The notes: a model not told the origin generated them from the letters alone. Shown: positions 10,714 to 22,844, numbered from the stretch's first letter. The stretch: 64,000 nucleotides of DNA from Pseudomonas sp. St316 (GCF_018325905.1 NZ_AP021901.1:5642001-5706000), one strand, 5' to 3'. Numbers and translations are program-made.

Positions 10714-11870
10714 TCTTCTCGTGCTCCCCTGGGGGCTGGCGTGGTGGCCGGCGTGGAGACTGGTGGTTTGGCGGCGGGCCGGGCCGATTGAGCAGGCTGC
10801 GCGGCGGGCACGTGGGTGGCCGAGCGGGTCGGTTTCGCAGCAGGCGTGGCGGGTGCAGTGGCCGGGGTGGCCGGGGTGGCCGCCGGCGGGGTGGCCCGAG
10901 CCGCCGTCGCGGGTGCGGGCACGGATGGTTTGGGCACCGTGGCAGGGACAGGCGCCGGCGCTGCTGTCGCCGGGGCAGCCGACTCACCACCCTGGCGGTC
11001 CTGGGCTTCCTGGGCCACGGCGGCATCGTTGGCACGCTCTTCGGGCGTACGGTTGTCGCTGAATACCAGCAGCAGGTAGCGGCTGCGATTCAATGCAGCC
11101 GTCGGCACCGCGCGAACGATGGCAAACGGCTGGCCGGAGTCATGGATGACTTCCTTGACCGTTGCCACCGGATAACCGGCCGGGAAGCGCTGGCCAAGGC
11201 CGGAGCTGACGAGCAGGTCGCCTTCCTTGATATCGGCGGTATCGGCCACGTGCCGCAGTTCCAGGCGTTCCGGGTTGCCGGTGCCGCTGGCAATCGCGCG
11301 CAAGCCGTTGCGATTGACCTGCACGGGAATGCTGTGGGTGGTATCGGTCAGTAGCAGCACTCGGGAGGTGTAGGGCATCAACTCCACCACCTGGCCCATC
11401 AGGCCCCGGGCGTCGAGCACCGGCTGGCCAAGGACCACGCCGTCGCGCTCGCCCTTGTTGATGATGATGCGATGGGTGAAGGGGTTGGGGTCCATGCCGA
11501 TCAACTCGGCCACTTCGACCTTCTCGTTGACCAGCGCCGAAGAATTGAGCAACTCGCGCAGCCGCACGTTCTGCTCGGTGAGGGCCGCCAGCTTCTGCAT
11601 GCGCCCCTGCAGCAGCAGGTTTTCGGTCTTGAGTTTTTCGTTTTCAGCGACCAGTTCGGTCCGGCTGCCAAACTGGCTGGCCACACCCTGCCACAAGCGC
11701 TGCGGCAGGTCGGTAATCCAGTAGGACTCCATCAACACCAGCGACATCTGGCTGCGCACAGGCTTGAGCAGCGTGAAGCGGGCATCGACCACCATCAGCG
11801 CGACCGAGAGCACGGTCAGCACCAGCAGGCGCACACCCAATGAGGGGCCTTTGGCGAAAAGCGGTTTAAT
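10710..11870 (-). CDS. mreC: Rod shape-determining protein MreC, probable ATT start
   Basis: 386 residues if translation starts at the ATT codon at 11870 (I/M-KPLFAKGPSLGVRLL). AGGAG lies about 7 bases before that ATT, whereas the next candidate, a TTG at 11840, has no ribosome binding site and falls inside the conserved N-terminal segment. A single transmembrane helix (about residues 14-30) precedes a coiled coil ('ELVAENEKLKTENLLLQGRM') and the double beta-barrel MreC core. The last 100 or so residues are a low-complexity Pro/Ala/Thr-rich tail. MreC is the periplasmic elongasome scaffold working with MreB and PBP2. Confidence 0.93.
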   Translation of the reverse strand: MKPLFAKGPSLGVRLLVLTVLSVALMVVDARFTLLKPVRSQMSLVLMESYWITDLPQRLWQGVASQFGSRTELVAENEKLKTENLLLQGRMQKLAALTEQNVRLRELLNSSALVNEKVEVAELIGMDPNPFTHRIIINKGERDGVVLGQPVLDARGLMGQVVELMPYTSRVLLLTDTTHSIPVQVNRNGLRAIASGTGNPERLELRHVADTADIKEGDLLVSSGLGQRFPAGYPVATVKEVIHDSGQPFAIVRAVPTAALNRSRYLLLVFSDNRTPEERANDAAVAQEAQDRQGGESAAPATAAPAPVPATVPKPSVPAPATAARATPPAATPATPATAPATPAAKPTRSATHVPAAQPAQSARPAAKPPVSTPATTPAPRGAREE

Positions 11871-11954
11871 AGGCCGCTCCTCCCAGGCAAATGTTTTCTT
11901 TATTCATACGGCATCAAACCGGCCTGGATACGAATGACAGAAGATAAACGCCAA

Positions 11955-11980
11955 CGGGCAGCACTGCAAAGTGCTGCCCG
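11955..11980. terminator. Strong 10-bp hairpin between mreB and mreC
   Basis: A perfect inverted repeat, CGGGCAGCAC and GTGCTGCCCG around a six-base loop, sits 30 bp after the mreB stop. There is no T-run on either strand, so it is more likely an mRNA-stabilising or partial-termination stem that lets mreB be expressed above mreCD. Confidence 0.6.
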
Positions 11981-12010
11981 GGAGCGAACAACATAGACGA
12001 TCCAGCCAAC

Positions 12011-13262
<1,252 letters not shown>

Positions 13263-13550
13263 ATGGCGCTTGAACGCTCCGACGTGGAAAAAATCGCTCA
13301 TCTGGCCTGTTTGGGCCTCAATGAAGCCGATCTTCCACACATCACTTCTGCCCTGAACAGCATTCTGGGGCTGGTCGACGAGATGCAGGCGGTCAATACC
13401 GACGGCATCGAACCACTGGCTCACCCACTGGAAGCCAGCCAGCGCCTGCGCGCCGACGTCGTGACCGAGTCCAATCACCGCGAGGCCTACCAGTCCATCG
13501 CACCAGCGGTCGAAAACGGCCTGTACCTGGTTCCGAAAGTCATCGACTAA
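13263..13550 (+). CDS. gatC: Asp/Glu-tRNA(Asn/Gln) amidotransferase subunit C
   Basis: 95 residues, the normal size of GatC, the small subunit that wraps around GatA and stabilises GatAB. Typical features are '[14 protein letters not shown]' and the C-terminal '[15 protein letters not shown]'. The start codon at 13263 follows CACTGGAGAATCCC. It is the first gene of the gatCAB operon, 16 bp before gatA. Confidence 0.97.
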   Translation: MALERSDVEKIAHLACLGLNEADLPHITSALNSILGLVDEMQAVNTDGIEPLAHPLEASQRLRADVVTESNHREAYQSIAPAVENGLYLVPKVID

Positions 13551-13566
13551 AGGGAAAGAGCCTCTC

Positions 13567-15018
13567 ATGCATCACATGACCCTGGCCGAGATCGCCCGCG
13601 GACTCGCCGATAAAAAGTTTTCTTCCGAAGAGCTGACCCAGGTCCTGCTGGCGCGCATCGCCCAGCTCGACCCGCAGCTCAACAGCTTCATCAGCCTCAC
13701 CCAAGAGCTGGCCCTGAGCCAGGCCAAGGCCGCCGACGCCCGGCGCGCCAACGGTGAAACCGGCGCCCTGCTCGGTGCGCCGATTGCCCACAAGGACTTG
13801 TTCTGCACCCAGGGCATCCGCACCAGCTGCGGCTCGAAGATGCTCGACAACTTCAAGGCCCCGTACGATGCCACCGTGGTCGCCAAGCTGGCCGCCGCCG
13901 GCACCGTGACCCTGGGCAAGACCAACATGGACGAATTCGCCATGGGCTCGGCCAACGAGTCGAGCTACTACGGCGCGGTGAAAAACCCGTGGAACCTGGA
14001 CCACGTACCGGGCGGCTCGTCCGGGGGTTCCGCCGCCGCCGTGGCTGCGCGCCTGTTGCCGGCCGCCACCGCCACCGACACCGGCGGCTCGATTCGCCAA
14101 CCGGCAGCATTTACCAACCTCACCGGCCTGAAGCCGACCTACGGCCGCGTCTCGCGCTGGGGCATGATCGCCTACGCCTCCAGCCTCGACCAGGGTGGCC
14201 CGCTGGCCCGCACCGCCGAAGACTGCGCGATCCTGCTGCAAGGCATGGCCGGCTTCGACCCGAACGACTCCACCAGCATCGATGAGCCTGTGCCGGACTA
14301 CAGCGCCAGCCTCAATGGCTCGCTACAGGGCCTGCGCATCGGCGTGCCGAAGGAGTACTTCAGCGCCGGCCTCGATCCACGCATCGCCGAGCTGGTCCAT
14401 AACAGCGTCAAGGAGCTGGAGAAGCTCGGCGCGATCATCAAGGAAATCAGCCTGCCGAACATGCAGCACGCGATTCCCGCGTACTACGTGATCGCCCCGG
14501 CGGAAGCGTCCTCGAACCTGTCGCGTTTCGACGGCGTGCGCTTCGGCTATCGCTGCGAGAACCCGCAAAACCTGATCGACCTGTACAAGCGCTCCCGTGG
14601 CGAAGGCTTCGGTGCCGAAGTGCAGCGCCGGATCATGGTCGGCGCCTACGCGTTGTCCGCCGGCTACTACGATGCTTATTACCTCAAGGCGCAGAAAATC
14701 CGTCGCCTGGTGAAGAACGACTTCATGGCCGCCTTCAACGAGGTGGACATCATCCTCGGCCCGACCACGCCAAACCCGGCCTGGAAACTCGGCGCCAAGA
14801 CCAGTGATCCAGTCGCCGAATACCTGGAAGACGTCTACACCATCACCGCCAACCTCGCCGGCTTGCCGGGCCTGTCCATGCCGGCCGGTTTCGTCGATGG
14901 CCTGCCAGTGGGCGTGCAGTTGCTCGCGCCGTATTTCCAGGAAGGCCGCCTGTTGAACGTTGCCCACCAGTATCAGTTGAACACTGACTGGCACACCCGC
15001 ACCCCAACCGGCTTCTGA
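13567..15018 (+). CDS. gatA: Asp/Glu-tRNA(Asn/Gln) amidotransferase subunit A
   Basis: 483 residues of the amidase-signature family. The Ser-cisSer-Lys triad is visible: Lys76 (PIAHKDLF), Ser151 in GGSSGGS and Ser175 in DTGGSIR. GatA releases ammonia from glutamine, which GatB uses to convert Glu-tRNA(Gln) and/or Asp-tRNA(Asn) to the amidated form. The start is the ATG at 13567; a second in-frame ATG three codons later (MHHM) is a possible alternative. Confidence 0.98.
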   Translation: MHHMTLAEIARGLADKKFSSEELTQVLLARIAQLDPQLNSFISLTQELALSQAKAADARRANGETGALLGAPIAHKDLFCTQGIRTSCGSKMLDNFKAPYDATVVAKLAAAGTVTLGKTNMDEFAMGSANESSYYGAVKNPWNLDHVPGGSSGGSAAAVAARLLPAATATDTGGSIRQPAAFTNLTGLKPTYGRVSRWGMIAYASSLDQGGPLARTAEDCAILLQGMAGFDPNDSTSIDEPVPDYSASLNGSLQGLRIGVPKEYFSAGLDPRIAELVHNSVKELEKLGAIIKEISLPNMQHAIPAYYVIAPAEASSNLSRFDGVRFGYRCENPQNLIDLYKRSRGEGFGAEVQRRIMVGAYALSAGYYDAYYLKAQKIRRLVKNDFMAAFNEVDIILGPTTPNPAWKLGAKTSDPVAEYLEDVYTITANLAGLPGLSMPAGFVDGLPVGVQLLAPYFQEGRLLNVAHQYQLNTDWHTRTPTGF

Positions 15019-15028
15019 GGAGAAACAC

Positions 15029-16474
15029 ATGCAATGGGAAGTCGTGATCGGGCTGGAGATTCATACCCAGCTCACCACCCGGTCGAAAATCTTTTCCGGT
15101 AGCTCCACCACGTTCGGCTCCGAGCCCAACACCCAGGCCAGCCTGGTCGACCTGGGCATGCCCGGCGTGCTGCCGGTGCTCAACGCCGAAGCAGTGCGCA
15201 TGGCGGTGATGTTCGGCCTGGCGATTGACGCCGAGATCGGCCAGCACAACGTGTTCGCCCGCAAGAACTACTTCTACCCGGACCTGCCCAAGGGCTACCA
15301 GATCAGCCAGATGGAACTGCCGATCGTTGGCAAGGGCCACCTGGACATCGCCCTCGAAGACGGCACGGTCAAGCGCGTCGGCATCACCCGCGCGCACCTG
15401 GAAGAAGACGCCGGCAAGAGCCTGCACGAAGAATTCAACGGTGCCACCGGCATCGACCTGAACCGTGCCGGCACACCGCTGCTGGAAATCGTTTCCGAGC
15501 CGGACATGCGCAGCGCCAAGGAGGCCGTGGCCTACGTCAAGGCGATCCACGCGATGGTGCGTTACCTGGGCATCTGCGACGGCAACATGGCCGAAGGTTC
15601 GCTGCGCTGCGACTGCAACGTGTCGATCCGCCCCGTGGGCCAGGTTGAATTCGGCACCCGTTGCGAGATCAAGAACGTCAACTCGTTCCGCTTCATCGAG
15701 AAGGCGATCAACAGCGAGATCCAGCGCCAGATCGAACTGATCGAGGACGGTGGCAAGGTCATCCAGCAGACCCGCCTGTACGACCCGAACAAGGACGAGA
15801 CCCGTCCGATGCGCAGCAAGGAAGAAGCCAACGACTACCGTTACTTCCCCGACCCGGACCTGCTGCCAGTAGTCATCGAGAACTCGTTCCTCGACGAGGT
15901 GCGCGCCACCCTGCCGGAACTGCCACCGCAGAAACGCGAGCGCTTCCAGGCGCAGTTCGGGCTGTCGAGCTATGACGCCAACGTCCTGGCCACCAGCCGC
16001 GAACAGGCCGATTACTTCGAGAAAGTCGTGAGCATCGGTGGCGACGCCAAGCTGGCGGCCAACTGGGTGATGGTCGAACTGGGCAGCCTGTTGAACAAGC
16101 AGGGCCTGGAAATCGACCAGTCGCCGGTCTCGGCCGAGCAACTGGGCGGCATGCTGGTGCGGATCAAGGACAACACCATCTCCGGCAAGATCGCCAAGAT
16201 GGTGTTCGAAGCCATGGCCAATGGTGAAGGCAGCGCCGACGAGATCATCGACAAGCGCGGCTTGAAGCAGGTCACCGACACCGGCGCCATTTCCGCCGTA
16301 CTCGATGAAATGCTCGCGGCCAACGCCGAGCAGGTCGAACAGTACCGCGCCGCAGACGAAGCCAAGCGCGGCAAGATGTTCGGCTTCTTCGTCGGCCAGG
16401 CCATGAAAGCCTCCAAGGGCAAGGCCAACCCGCAACAAGTCAACGAACTGCTCAAAAGCAAGCTCGAAGGCTGA
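15029..16474 (+). CDS. gatB: Asp/Glu-tRNA(Asn/Gln) amidotransferase subunit B
   Basis: 481 residues, starting [15 protein letters not shown] right after a GAGGAG ribosome binding site. Conserved GatB motifs are seen: '[18 protein letters not shown]', '[18 protein letters not shown]' and the C-terminal YqeY/tail domain ending '[16 protein letters not shown]'. It is the kinase/transamidase subunit that activates the misacylated tRNA. It ends the gatCAB operon and is followed by a REP pair. Confidence 0.98.
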   Translation: MQWEVVIGLEIHTQLTTRSKIFSGSSTTFGSEPNTQASLVDLGMPGVLPVLNAEAVRMAVMFGLAIDAEIGQHNVFARKNYFYPDLPKGYQISQMELPIVGKGHLDIALEDGTVKRVGITRAHLEEDAGKSLHEEFNGATGIDLNRAGTPLLEIVSEPDMRSAKEAVAYVKAIHAMVRYLGICDGNMAEGSLRCDCNVSIRPVGQVEFGTRCEIKNVNSFRFIEKAINSEIQRQIELIEDGGKVIQQTRLYDPNKDETRPMRSKEEANDYRYFPDPDLLPVVIENSFLDEVRATLPELPPQKRERFQAQFGLSSYDANVLATSREQADYFEKVVSIGGDAKLAANWVMVELGSLLNKQGLEIDQSPVSAEQLGGMLVRIKDNTISGKIAKMVFEAMANGEGSADEIIDKRGLKQVTDTGAISAVLDEMLAANAEQVEQYRAADEAKRGKMFGFFVGQAMKASKGKANPQQVNELLKSKLEG

Positions 16475-16529
16475 TTGCAATGGAGCCAGATTTCAAGCCT
16501 GGCTCCCTTCGCCCTTGCGAGAGTGAGCC

Positions 16530-16619
16530 AGTGGGAGCAAAGCTTGCTCGCGATGAAGGCACCTCGGTCTATCAGAGGAGCGCGTTATCGTTCGTCGCGA
16601 GCAAGCTTTGCTCCCACAG
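16530..16619. repeat. Inverted REP pair
   Basis: GTGGGAGCAAAGCTTGCTCG at 16531 faces its complement ending GCTCCCACAG at 16619. It sits between gatB and the RlpA-like gene and may act as a transcription barrier. Confidence 0.88.
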
Positions 16620-16668
16620 GCTTCACACCCACTGGCCAGCCCCCCTATCTGTAGTTGGAAACCCCTAC

Positions 16669-17046
16669 ATGAAGCGTCTCCTTGGCGCCTGCGCCCTGCT
16701 GTCCCTGCTGGCCGGTTGCGCCAGCCAGAGCGGGACGGTCGATCCACACGGCTACGACCAGACCGGCGTCGCCTCCTATTACGGTGCCAGGCACCATGGC
16801 AAGCGCACCGCCAGCGGCGAGCGTTTCGACCAGCACGGCCTGACCGCCGCCCATCGCCAGTTGCCGTTCGGCACGCGGGTGAAGATCACCAACCTGGGCA
16901 ACAATGACAGCGTGGTGGTGCGCATCAACGACCGTGGCCCATACTCCCGAGGCCGTTTGATCGACGTGTCCCGCGAAGCCGCCGAGCAACTGGGCATGTT
17001 GCGCACCGGCACCGCACGGGTGCGCGTGCAAGCCCTCGACGATTGA
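16669..17046 (+). CDS. Small RlpA-like double-psi beta-barrel lipoprotein
   Basis: 125 residues from the ATG at 16669. A lipoprotein signal (MKRLLGACALLSLLAGC, lipobox LAGC, Cys17) leads into one DPBB domain: 'GVASYYGARHHGKRTASGE', 'LPFGTRVKITNLGN' and 'VVRINDRGPYSRGRLIDVS'. The Asp of DRGPY is the residue needed by RlpA lytic transglycosylases. It lacks the SPOR domain of canonical RlpA, so septal targeting by denuded glycan is not expected. It is probably an outer-membrane-anchored peptidoglycan enzyme. Confidence 0.88.
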   Translation: MKRLLGACALLSLLAGCASQSGTVDPHGYDQTGVASYYGARHHGKRTASGERFDQHGLTAAHRQLPFGTRVKITNLGNNDSVVVRINDRGPYSRGRLIDVSREAAEQLGMLRTGTARVRVQALDD

Positions 17047-17062
17047 TAGACGGAGCCCGGCC

Positions 17063-18155
17063 ATTTCCCTACTCACCGCCCTACCGCTGCTGAGCCTGAT
17101 CGAATTGTTCGGCGCCCTGCTATTGCTCATCGGCGGTGCCGAACTGCTGGTACGCGCCGCCGTGGGCCTGGCGGCACGCTTGCAGGTCCGGCCGCTGATC
17201 ATCGGCCTGACCGTCGTCGCGTTCGGCAGCAGCGCCCCACAAATGGCCATCAGCCTGCAGGCGACCCTGGCGCAAAACGCCGACATCGCGGTGGGCAGCG
17301 TGATCGGCAGCAGCATCTTCAACATCCTCGTCACCCTTGGGCTGTCGGCGCTGATCATTCCGTTGCGCGTCTCGCGCCAACTGGTGCGCCTGGACATTCC
17401 GTTGATGATCGGTGCCAGCCTGCTGGTGTTCGTGCTGGCCTGGAATGAAGAACTGACCCGGTTGGACGGCGTATGGCTGCTGGCGGCCCTGGCGGTGTAC
17501 CTGGGCCTGTTGCTGCGCCAGTCGCGGCATTCGGGACGGCCGCACACGCTGGGTATCGAGGTGCCCGGGGGTCCTGGCCCAAGAGCCTGGTGATGATCGT
17601 GCTGGGTCTGGCAATGCTGGTTTTCGCCGGACACCTGCTGCTGGGCGCGGCGGTGGAAGTGGCGATGGACTTGGGGCTTTCGGAGCGCATCATCGGCCTG
17701 ACCATTGTCGCCGTCAGCACCTCGCTGCCGGAGCTCGCCACCTCGTTGATCGCCGCCCTGCGCGGCCAACGGGACATTGCGGCAGGCAACGTCATCGGCA
17801 GCAACCTGTTCAACCTGCTCGGGTATTGGGGATAACCGCCCTCGCCGCCCCCACGCCACTGTCGGTCTCGCCGAACGCCCTGGATTTCGACCTGCCGGTG
17901 ATGCTCGGCGTAGCGGTGCTGTGCCTGCCGGTGTTCTATTCCGGTTATCGCGTCACCCGCGCCGAAGGCCTGCTGTTCCTGGGCCTGTACCTGGCCTACG
18001 GGCTGCACGTGGTGTCGTTCACCACCGGCATGCCCCTGGCCGGTCAACTGGAACGGCTGATGCTGTTTTATGTGCTGCCGGCCTTGCTCGCGTTTTTGCT
18101 GTTCACCTCCCTGCGCGCCTGGCGCCGCCAACACCACAAGAGGGATTTGCCATGA
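17063..18155 (+). pseudogene. Na+/Ca2+ exchanger family antiporter, two frameshifts
   Basis: Three successive frames together encode one CaCA-family antiporter (YrbG type) of about 364 residues with two alpha-repeats: 'VAFGSSAPQMAISLQATLA' early and 'VAVSTSLPELATSLIAALRG' in the second half. The first frame breaks at the G5 run at 17567-17571 and the second at the GGG at 17821-17823. In both places one extra G restores the family sequence (GGSWPKSL; NLLGVLGITAL). No ATG starts the first frame: the conserved start region begins at an ATT at 17063, about 8 bases after GGAG, with TTG at 17105 as alternative. Either the gene is dead or the assembly lost two bases. Confidence 0.85.
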
Positions 18156-18532
18156 CTGACACTCCAAAGACCGGCCTGGACATGCGTCGCCAGGTCATGG
18201 GCGACGCATTCGTCGACCGCGCCCTGGGCAACGCCACCGAGTTCACCCAGCCATTGCAGGACTTCGTCAATGAACATGCCTGGGGCAGCGTCTGGAGCCG
18301 CGAAGGCCTGCCGCTCAAGACCCGCAGCCTGATCACCCTGGCCGCCCTCACCGCCCTCAAGTGCCCGCAGGAATTGAAAGGCCACGTACGTGGCGCGCTG
18401 AACAATGGCTGCACGGTGGAAGAGATTCGCGAGGCATTGCTGCATTGTGCGGTGTACGCGGGCGTGCCGGCGGCGATCGATGCGTTTCGGGCGGCGCAGG
18501 AAGTGATCGATAGCTATCAGACATCTGAGTGA
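18152..18532 (+). CDS. Carboxymuconolactone decarboxylase family protein (PcaC-like)
   Basis: 126 residues from the ATG at 18152, overlapping the end of the antiporter frame by 4 bases. It matches the small AhpD-like/PcaC fold: 'EHAWGSVWSREGLPLKTRSL', then 'GHVRGALNNGCTVEEIRE' and 'LLHCAVYAGVPAAIDAFR'. It has the length and conserved residues of 4-carboxymuconolactone decarboxylase (protocatechuate pathway), but no other pca gene is nearby. A distinct substrate in the same family is equally possible. Coupling to a transporter is unusual for pcaC. Confidence 0.82.
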   Translation: MTDTPKTGLDMRRQVMGDAFVDRALGNATEFTQPLQDFVNEHAWGSVWSREGLPLKTRSLITLAALTALKCPQELKGHVRGALNNGCTVEEIREALLHCAVYAGVPAAIDAFRAAQEVIDSYQTSE

Positions 18533-18544
18533 CCGTTAGATCGC

Positions 18545-18639
18545 TATCGCGAGCAAGCTCGCTCCCACAGGGGCTTGTGGGTGTATTCAAGTTTCCCGTA
18601 CACCCGTGATCACCTGTGGGAGCGAGCTTGCTCGCGATT
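18545..18639. repeat. Inverted REP pair
   Basis: ATCGCGAGCAAGCTCGCTCC at 18546 is matched by an inverted copy ending GAGCTTGCTCGCGAT at 18639. It lies between two convergent genes. Confidence 0.88.
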
Positions 18640-18667
18640 GGGCCTCAAAAACAGCGCAAGCCCAAGG

Positions 18668-19609
18668 CTAGATCCACCCACCCCACTGCAACACGAAAAT
18701 CCCCACATTGGTGGTGATCGCCGCCATCAACGTGGTGATGACGATGATCGCCGCCGCCAGTTCATGGTTACCATCGGCCGCGCGGGCCATGACGTAACTG
18801 GCGGCGGCGGTGGGGCTGCCGAAGTACAGGAACAGGATCCCCAGCTCCGCCCCGCGAAAGCCCCAGCACCACGCACCGAGGGTGGTCAGCAGGGGCAGCC
18901 CGACCATCTTCACCAGGCTCGAACTCAGGGCCATCTTGCCGCTCTTGCGCAAGGCCGCCAGCGACAGCGTGCCGCCGATGCAGATCAACGCCAGGGGCAA
19001 GGTCATTTGCGACAGGTACTTGGCCGAGGTCTCGAACCAGTTCGGCAGGCCGATGTGCCAATAGGCGAACGGCGCGGCGACGATCACGCTGATGATCAGC
19101 GGGTTGCTGAACACGCTCTTGCAGATGCTCCACGGGTCCGACTTGATCACCGGGCTGTAGACCGCCAGCACGATGGTCGACAGGGTGTTGTAGAACAAGA
19201 TCACCAGCGCCGCGAGAATCGCTCCCAGGGAAATCCCGTAGTCGCCATACATGCTTGCCGCCAGCGCCAGGCCGATGACCCCGTTGTTGCCGCGAAACGC
19301 GCCCTGGGTGTAGATGCCACGGTCCTGGCGCGGACACCGCCAGATCGCCCAGCCCCAGGCCATGGCGAAACTCACCAGGGTGGCGATGGAAAAGTAGATC
19401 AGCAGGTCAGGCTGCAACGCCGCGTGCAGGTCGGCATGGAGGATGCCAAGGAACAACAGCGCCGGCATGGTGACGTTGAACACCAGGGACGATGCGATGT
19501 GGATGAAGTTGTCGTTGATCCAGCCAATGCGCTTGAGCAACGTTCCCAGAAACAGCATGGCGAACACCGGCGCGGTGATGTTCAGGGTTTCGAGGAAAAT
19601 TGCCAGCAT
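18668..19609 (-). CDS. AEC family transporter (auxin efflux carrier-like)
   Basis: 313 residues with about ten hydrophobic segments, starting MLAIFLETLNITAPVFAM. It matches the bacterial AEC/malonate permease group through 'LFLGTLLKRIGWINDNFI' and the mid-protein 'GNNGVIGLALAASMYGDYG'. Such permeases usually carry dicarboxylates or related anions; the substrate is not visible here. It lies next to the galactarate locus on the same strand, with REP sequences in between. Confidence 0.88.
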   Translation of the reverse strand: MLAIFLETLNITAPVFAMLFLGTLLKRIGWINDNFIHIASSLVFNVTMPALLFLGILHADLHAALQPDLLIYFSIATLVSFAMAWGWAIWRCPRQDRGIYTQGAFRGNNGVIGLALAASMYGDYGISLGAILAALVILFYNTLSTIVLAVYSPVIKSDPWSICKSVFSNPLIISVIVAAPFAYWHIGLPNWFETSAKYLSQMTLPLALICIGGTLSLAALRKSGKMALSSSLVKMVGLPLLTTLGAWCWGFRGAELGILFLYFGSPTAAASYVMARAADGNHELAAAIIVITTLMAAITTNVGIFVLQWGGWI

Positions 19610-19678
19610 GCCGGGGACCTTGAGAGGGATGTCGTTAGGTGGCTAATGATAAGCCACTCACGGCATTGGCGTCTGGTT

Positions 19679-19766
19679 GTGGGAGCGAGCCTGCTCGCGA
19701 GACGGTCATTCAACTGACATCGACGTTGAATGTGCCACCGTCTTCGCGAGCAGGCTCGCTCCCACA
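19679..19766. repeat. Inverted REP pair
   Basis: TGTGGGAGCGAGCCTGCTCG at 19679 and its inverted copy ending CGCTCCCACA at 19766, between garD and the AEC transporter gene. Confidence 0.9.
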
Positions 19767-19825
19767 TTTTGTACCTCACACTACAGGGGACTTTGCCTAT
19801 CAAAGGCCCTGTGGTCACCCCAGGA

Positions 19826-21379
19826 TCAGGTAATCGGCGCCGGGTTGAACAACGTGATGTCGTTGTACAGCTTGTGCCGCTCGGCCCAGGTCTGTTTCTT
19901 GCCGCTGGCCACGTCCAGGTAGTAGTGGAACAGCTCCCAACCCAACTCTTCGATGGTTGCGCGTCCGGTGGCAATCCGGCCGGCGTCGATGTCGATCAGG
20001 TCCGGCCAGCGTTGGGCCAGTTCGGTGCGCGTCGAAACCTTCACCACCGGCGCCATCGCCAAGCCATACGGCGTGCCGCGCCCGGTGGTGAAGACGTGCA
20101 GGTTCATCCCCGCCGCCAGTTGCAGCGTGCCACAGACGAAATCACTGGCCGGCGTGGCGCAGAAGATCAGACCCTTTTGCTTGAAGCGCTCGCCCGGGCC
20201 GAGCACGCCGTTGATCGCACTGCTGCCGGACTTGACGATCGAGCCCAGGGATTTTTCGACGATGTTCGACAGCCCGCCCTTCTTGTTGCCCGGCGTGGTG
20301 TTGGCGCTGCGATCGGCCTCGCCCTTGGCCAGGTAACGGTCGTACCAGTCCATCTCGCGCACCAGTTCCTGGGCGACTTCCTGGGTTTGTGCCCGGGAGG
20401 TCAGCAGGTAGATCGCATCGCGCACTTCGGTGACTTCGGAGAACATCACCGTCGCCCCGGCCCGCAACAGCAAGTCCGAGGCGTAGCCCAGCGCCGGGTT
20501 GGCGGTGATGCCGGAGAACGCATCGCTGCCACCGCATTGCATGCCCAGGATCAGTTCCGAAGCCGGAACCGTTTCGCGGCGGCGCAGGTCGAGTTTCTTC
20601 AGGCGGGTCTCGGCCAGCGCCATGATCTGTTCGATCATTTCGGTAAAGCCGTGGCTGGAATCCTGCAAGCGATACAACCATGGCTCGCTGAGGTCCACCG
20701 AACTGTCGCCTTCATGCATCACCTGCCCGGCCTGCAATTTCTCGCAGCCCAGGCTGATCACCAACGCTTCGCCGCCCAGGTTGGGGTTGCGCGCCAGGTT
20801 GCGCACGGTGCGAATCGGGATGTAGGCGTCGGTGGCAGTGATCGCCACACCGCAGCCGTAGCTGTGGGTCAGCGCCACCACGTCATCGACGTTCGGGTAC
20901 TTGGGCAGCAGCTCGTCCTTGATGCGCTTGACCGCATGGTCCAGCACACCGGTCACGCACTGCACCGTGGTGGTGATGCCCAGGATGTTGCGCGTGCCGA
21001 CGGTACCGTCGGCGTTGCGATAACCCTCGAAGGTATAGCCCTCCAGCGGCGCATCGGCCGCTGGTACGTCGGTGGAAAGCGGCAGGCTGTCCAGCGGCGG
21101 TGCGGTGGGCATGCGCAGTTGGTCTTCCTTGACCCAACTGCCACGGGGGATCAGTTGCAGCGCGTAGCCAATGACCTGGCCGTAGCGGATCACCTCGCCG
21201 CCCTCGGGAATGTCTTCCAAGGTGACTTTATGGCTCTGCGGTACGAAGTCGACGGTGACCAGGCCGTCCGGGAACTCGGTCCCGGCTGGTACGCCTTGGT
21301 CATTGACGACGATTACCACGTTGTCCCGCTCGTGCAGGCGGATGTAACGGGGCGAATCGGCATGTTCAATCAGTTGCAT
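19826..21379 (-). CDS. garD: Galactarate dehydratase
   Basis: 517 residues from the ATG at 21379 ([20 protein letters not shown]); the frame is open further upstream but without family similarity. The N-terminal SAF-like domain (about 1-100) and the UxaA/GarD catalytic domain can be read: '[19 protein letters not shown]' and '[20 protein letters not shown]'. GarD removes water from meso-galactarate to give 5-dehydro-4-deoxyglucarate, the substrate of the KdgD encoded three genes upstream. It is the last gene of the sugar-acid operon. Confidence 0.95.
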   Translation of the reverse strand: MQLIEHADSPRYIRLHERDNVVIVVNDQGVPAGTEFPDGLVTVDFVPQSHKVTLEDIPEGGEVIRYGQVIGYALQLIPRGSWVKEDQLRMPTAPPLDSLPLSTDVPAADAPLEGYTFEGYRNADGTVGTRNILGITTTVQCVTGVLDHAVKRIKDELLPKYPNVDDVVALTHSYGCGVAITATDAYIPIRTVRNLARNPNLGGEALVISLGCEKLQAGQVMHEGDSSVDLSEPWLYRLQDSSHGFTEMIEQIMALAETRLKKLDLRRRETVPASELILGMQCGGSDAFSGITANPALGYASDLLLRAGATVMFSEVTEVRDAIYLLTSRAQTQEVAQELVREMDWYDRYLAKGEADRSANTTPGNKKGGLSNIVEKSLGSIVKSGSSAINGVLGPGERFKQKGLIFCATPASDFVCGTLQLAAGMNLHVFTTGRGTPYGLAMAPVVKVSTRTELAQRWPDLIDIDAGRIATGRATIEELGWELFHYYLDVASGKKQTWAERHKLYNDITLFNPAPIT

Positions 21380-21392
21380 TGACGCCGCTCCT

Positions 21393-22757
21393 TCAAGATT
21401 TAGCTTCAGACAGGCTGGAGATGTCGGCATCCTTGGCCGTAGGTTCCTTGAGCACGACACGCTTGATCGGCCCGACGATGACCAGGTAGCTGAACACCGC
21501 CAACAGCGCGTTGCAACCGACGAACACCAGTGCCCACTTGAACGAACCGGTGGCGCTGATGATGTAGCCGATGACAATCGGCGTGGTGATCGATGCCAGG
21601 TTACCGAAGGTGTTGAACAGGCCACCGCTCAAACCGGCGATCTGTTTTGGCGAGGTGTCGGACACCACGGCCCAGCCCAATGCGCCCACGCCTTTACCGA
21701 AGAAGGCCAGGGCCATGAAGCCCACCACCATCCATTCGATGTCCACGTAGTTGCACGCCACGATGCTGCTGGACACCAACAGACCAGCGATGATCGGCGC
21801 TTTGCGAGCGAAGGTCAGCGAGTGGCCCTTGCGCAGCAGGTAGTCGGAAATCACTCCGCCCAGCACGCCACCGATGAAACCGCAGATCGCCGGCAAGGAC
21901 GCAATGAAACCGGCCTTGAGGATGGTCATGCCGCGTTCCTGCACCAGGTACACCGGGAACCAGGTCAGGAAGAAATAGGTGATGCCGTTGATGCAGTACT
22001 GGCCCAGATACACGCCGAGCATCATGCGGTTGGTCAGCAGCTGGCGGATGTAATCCCACTTCGGACCGTCGGTTTTCTTGTCCTTGCCCTTGTCCTGGTC
22101 CATATCGACCATCGCGCCGTTGGCGGCGATGTGATTGAACTCGGCTTCGTTGATCATCGGGTGCTGGCGCGGGCTGTGGATCACTTTCAACCAGATCAGC
22201 GAGAACAGGATGCCGATCACGCCCATCACGATGAACACGTGCTGCCAGCCAAAGCGGTAGACGATCCAGCCCATCAGCGGCGCGAACAGCACCGTGGCGA
22301 AGTACTGCGCCGAGTTGAAGATCGCCGAGGCTGTGCCGCGTTCAGCGGTGGGAAACCAGGCGGCGACAATGCGTGCATTGCCCGGGAAGGACGGCGCCTC
22401 GGCCAGCCCCACCAGAAAGCGCAGCATGAACAGCGCAACCACGGCCGTGGACATGCCGAACTCACCGACATAGCCTTGCAGCACGGTGAACAGCGACCAG
22501 GTGAAAATGCTCAAGGCATAGATTTTTTTCGACCCGAAACGGTCGAGCAGCCAGCCGCCAGGAATCTGCCCGGCCACGTAGGCCCAGCCGAAAGCGGAGA
22601 AAATATAACCGAGGGTAACGGCATCGATGCCGAGGTCTTTTTGCAGGCTGGAGCCTGCGATAGCGATGGTGGCGCGGTCGGCATAGTTGATCGTCGTCAC
22701 CAAAAACAGCATGAGCAGGATCAAATAGCGGACGCGGGTCGGCTTGGTCTCTTGCAT
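21393..22757 (-). CDS. MFS galactarate/glucarate importer (GudP/GarP type)
   Basis: 454 residues from the ATG at 22757 ([16 protein letters not shown]), with twelve predicted transmembrane helices. It matches the anion:cation symporter branch of the MFS: '[20 protein letters not shown]', '[17 protein letters not shown]' and '[17 protein letters not shown]'. Lying 13 bp before garD in the same operon, it most likely imports galactarate and/or D-glucarate by proton symport. Confidence 0.92.
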   Translation of the reverse strand: MQETKPTRVRYLILLMLFLVTTINYADRATIAIAGSSLQKDLGIDAVTLGYIFSAFGWAYVAGQIPGGWLLDRFGSKKIYALSIFTWSLFTVLQGYVGEFGMSTAVVALFMLRFLVGLAEAPSFPGNARIVAAWFPTAERGTASAIFNSAQYFATVLFAPLMGWIVYRFGWQHVFIVMGVIGILFSLIWLKVIHSPRQHPMINEAEFNHIAANGAMVDMDQDKGKDKKTDGPKWDYIRQLLTNRMMLGVYLGQYCINGITYFFLTWFPVYLVQERGMTILKAGFIASLPAICGFIGGVLGGVISDYLLRKGHSLTFARKAPIIAGLLVSSSIVACNYVDIEWMVVGFMALAFFGKGVGALGWAVVSDTSPKQIAGLSGGLFNTFGNLASITTPIVIGYIISATGSFKWALVFVGCNALLAVFSYLVIVGPIKRVVLKEPTAKDADISSLSEAKS

Positions 22758-22844
22758 GTCATCTACTTCCACTATTTATTTTTATACGGGAAATCAGGTT
22801 GTATGCGATCGGCGCCGGATGCCCGGCGCCGATCGGTATTGCGC

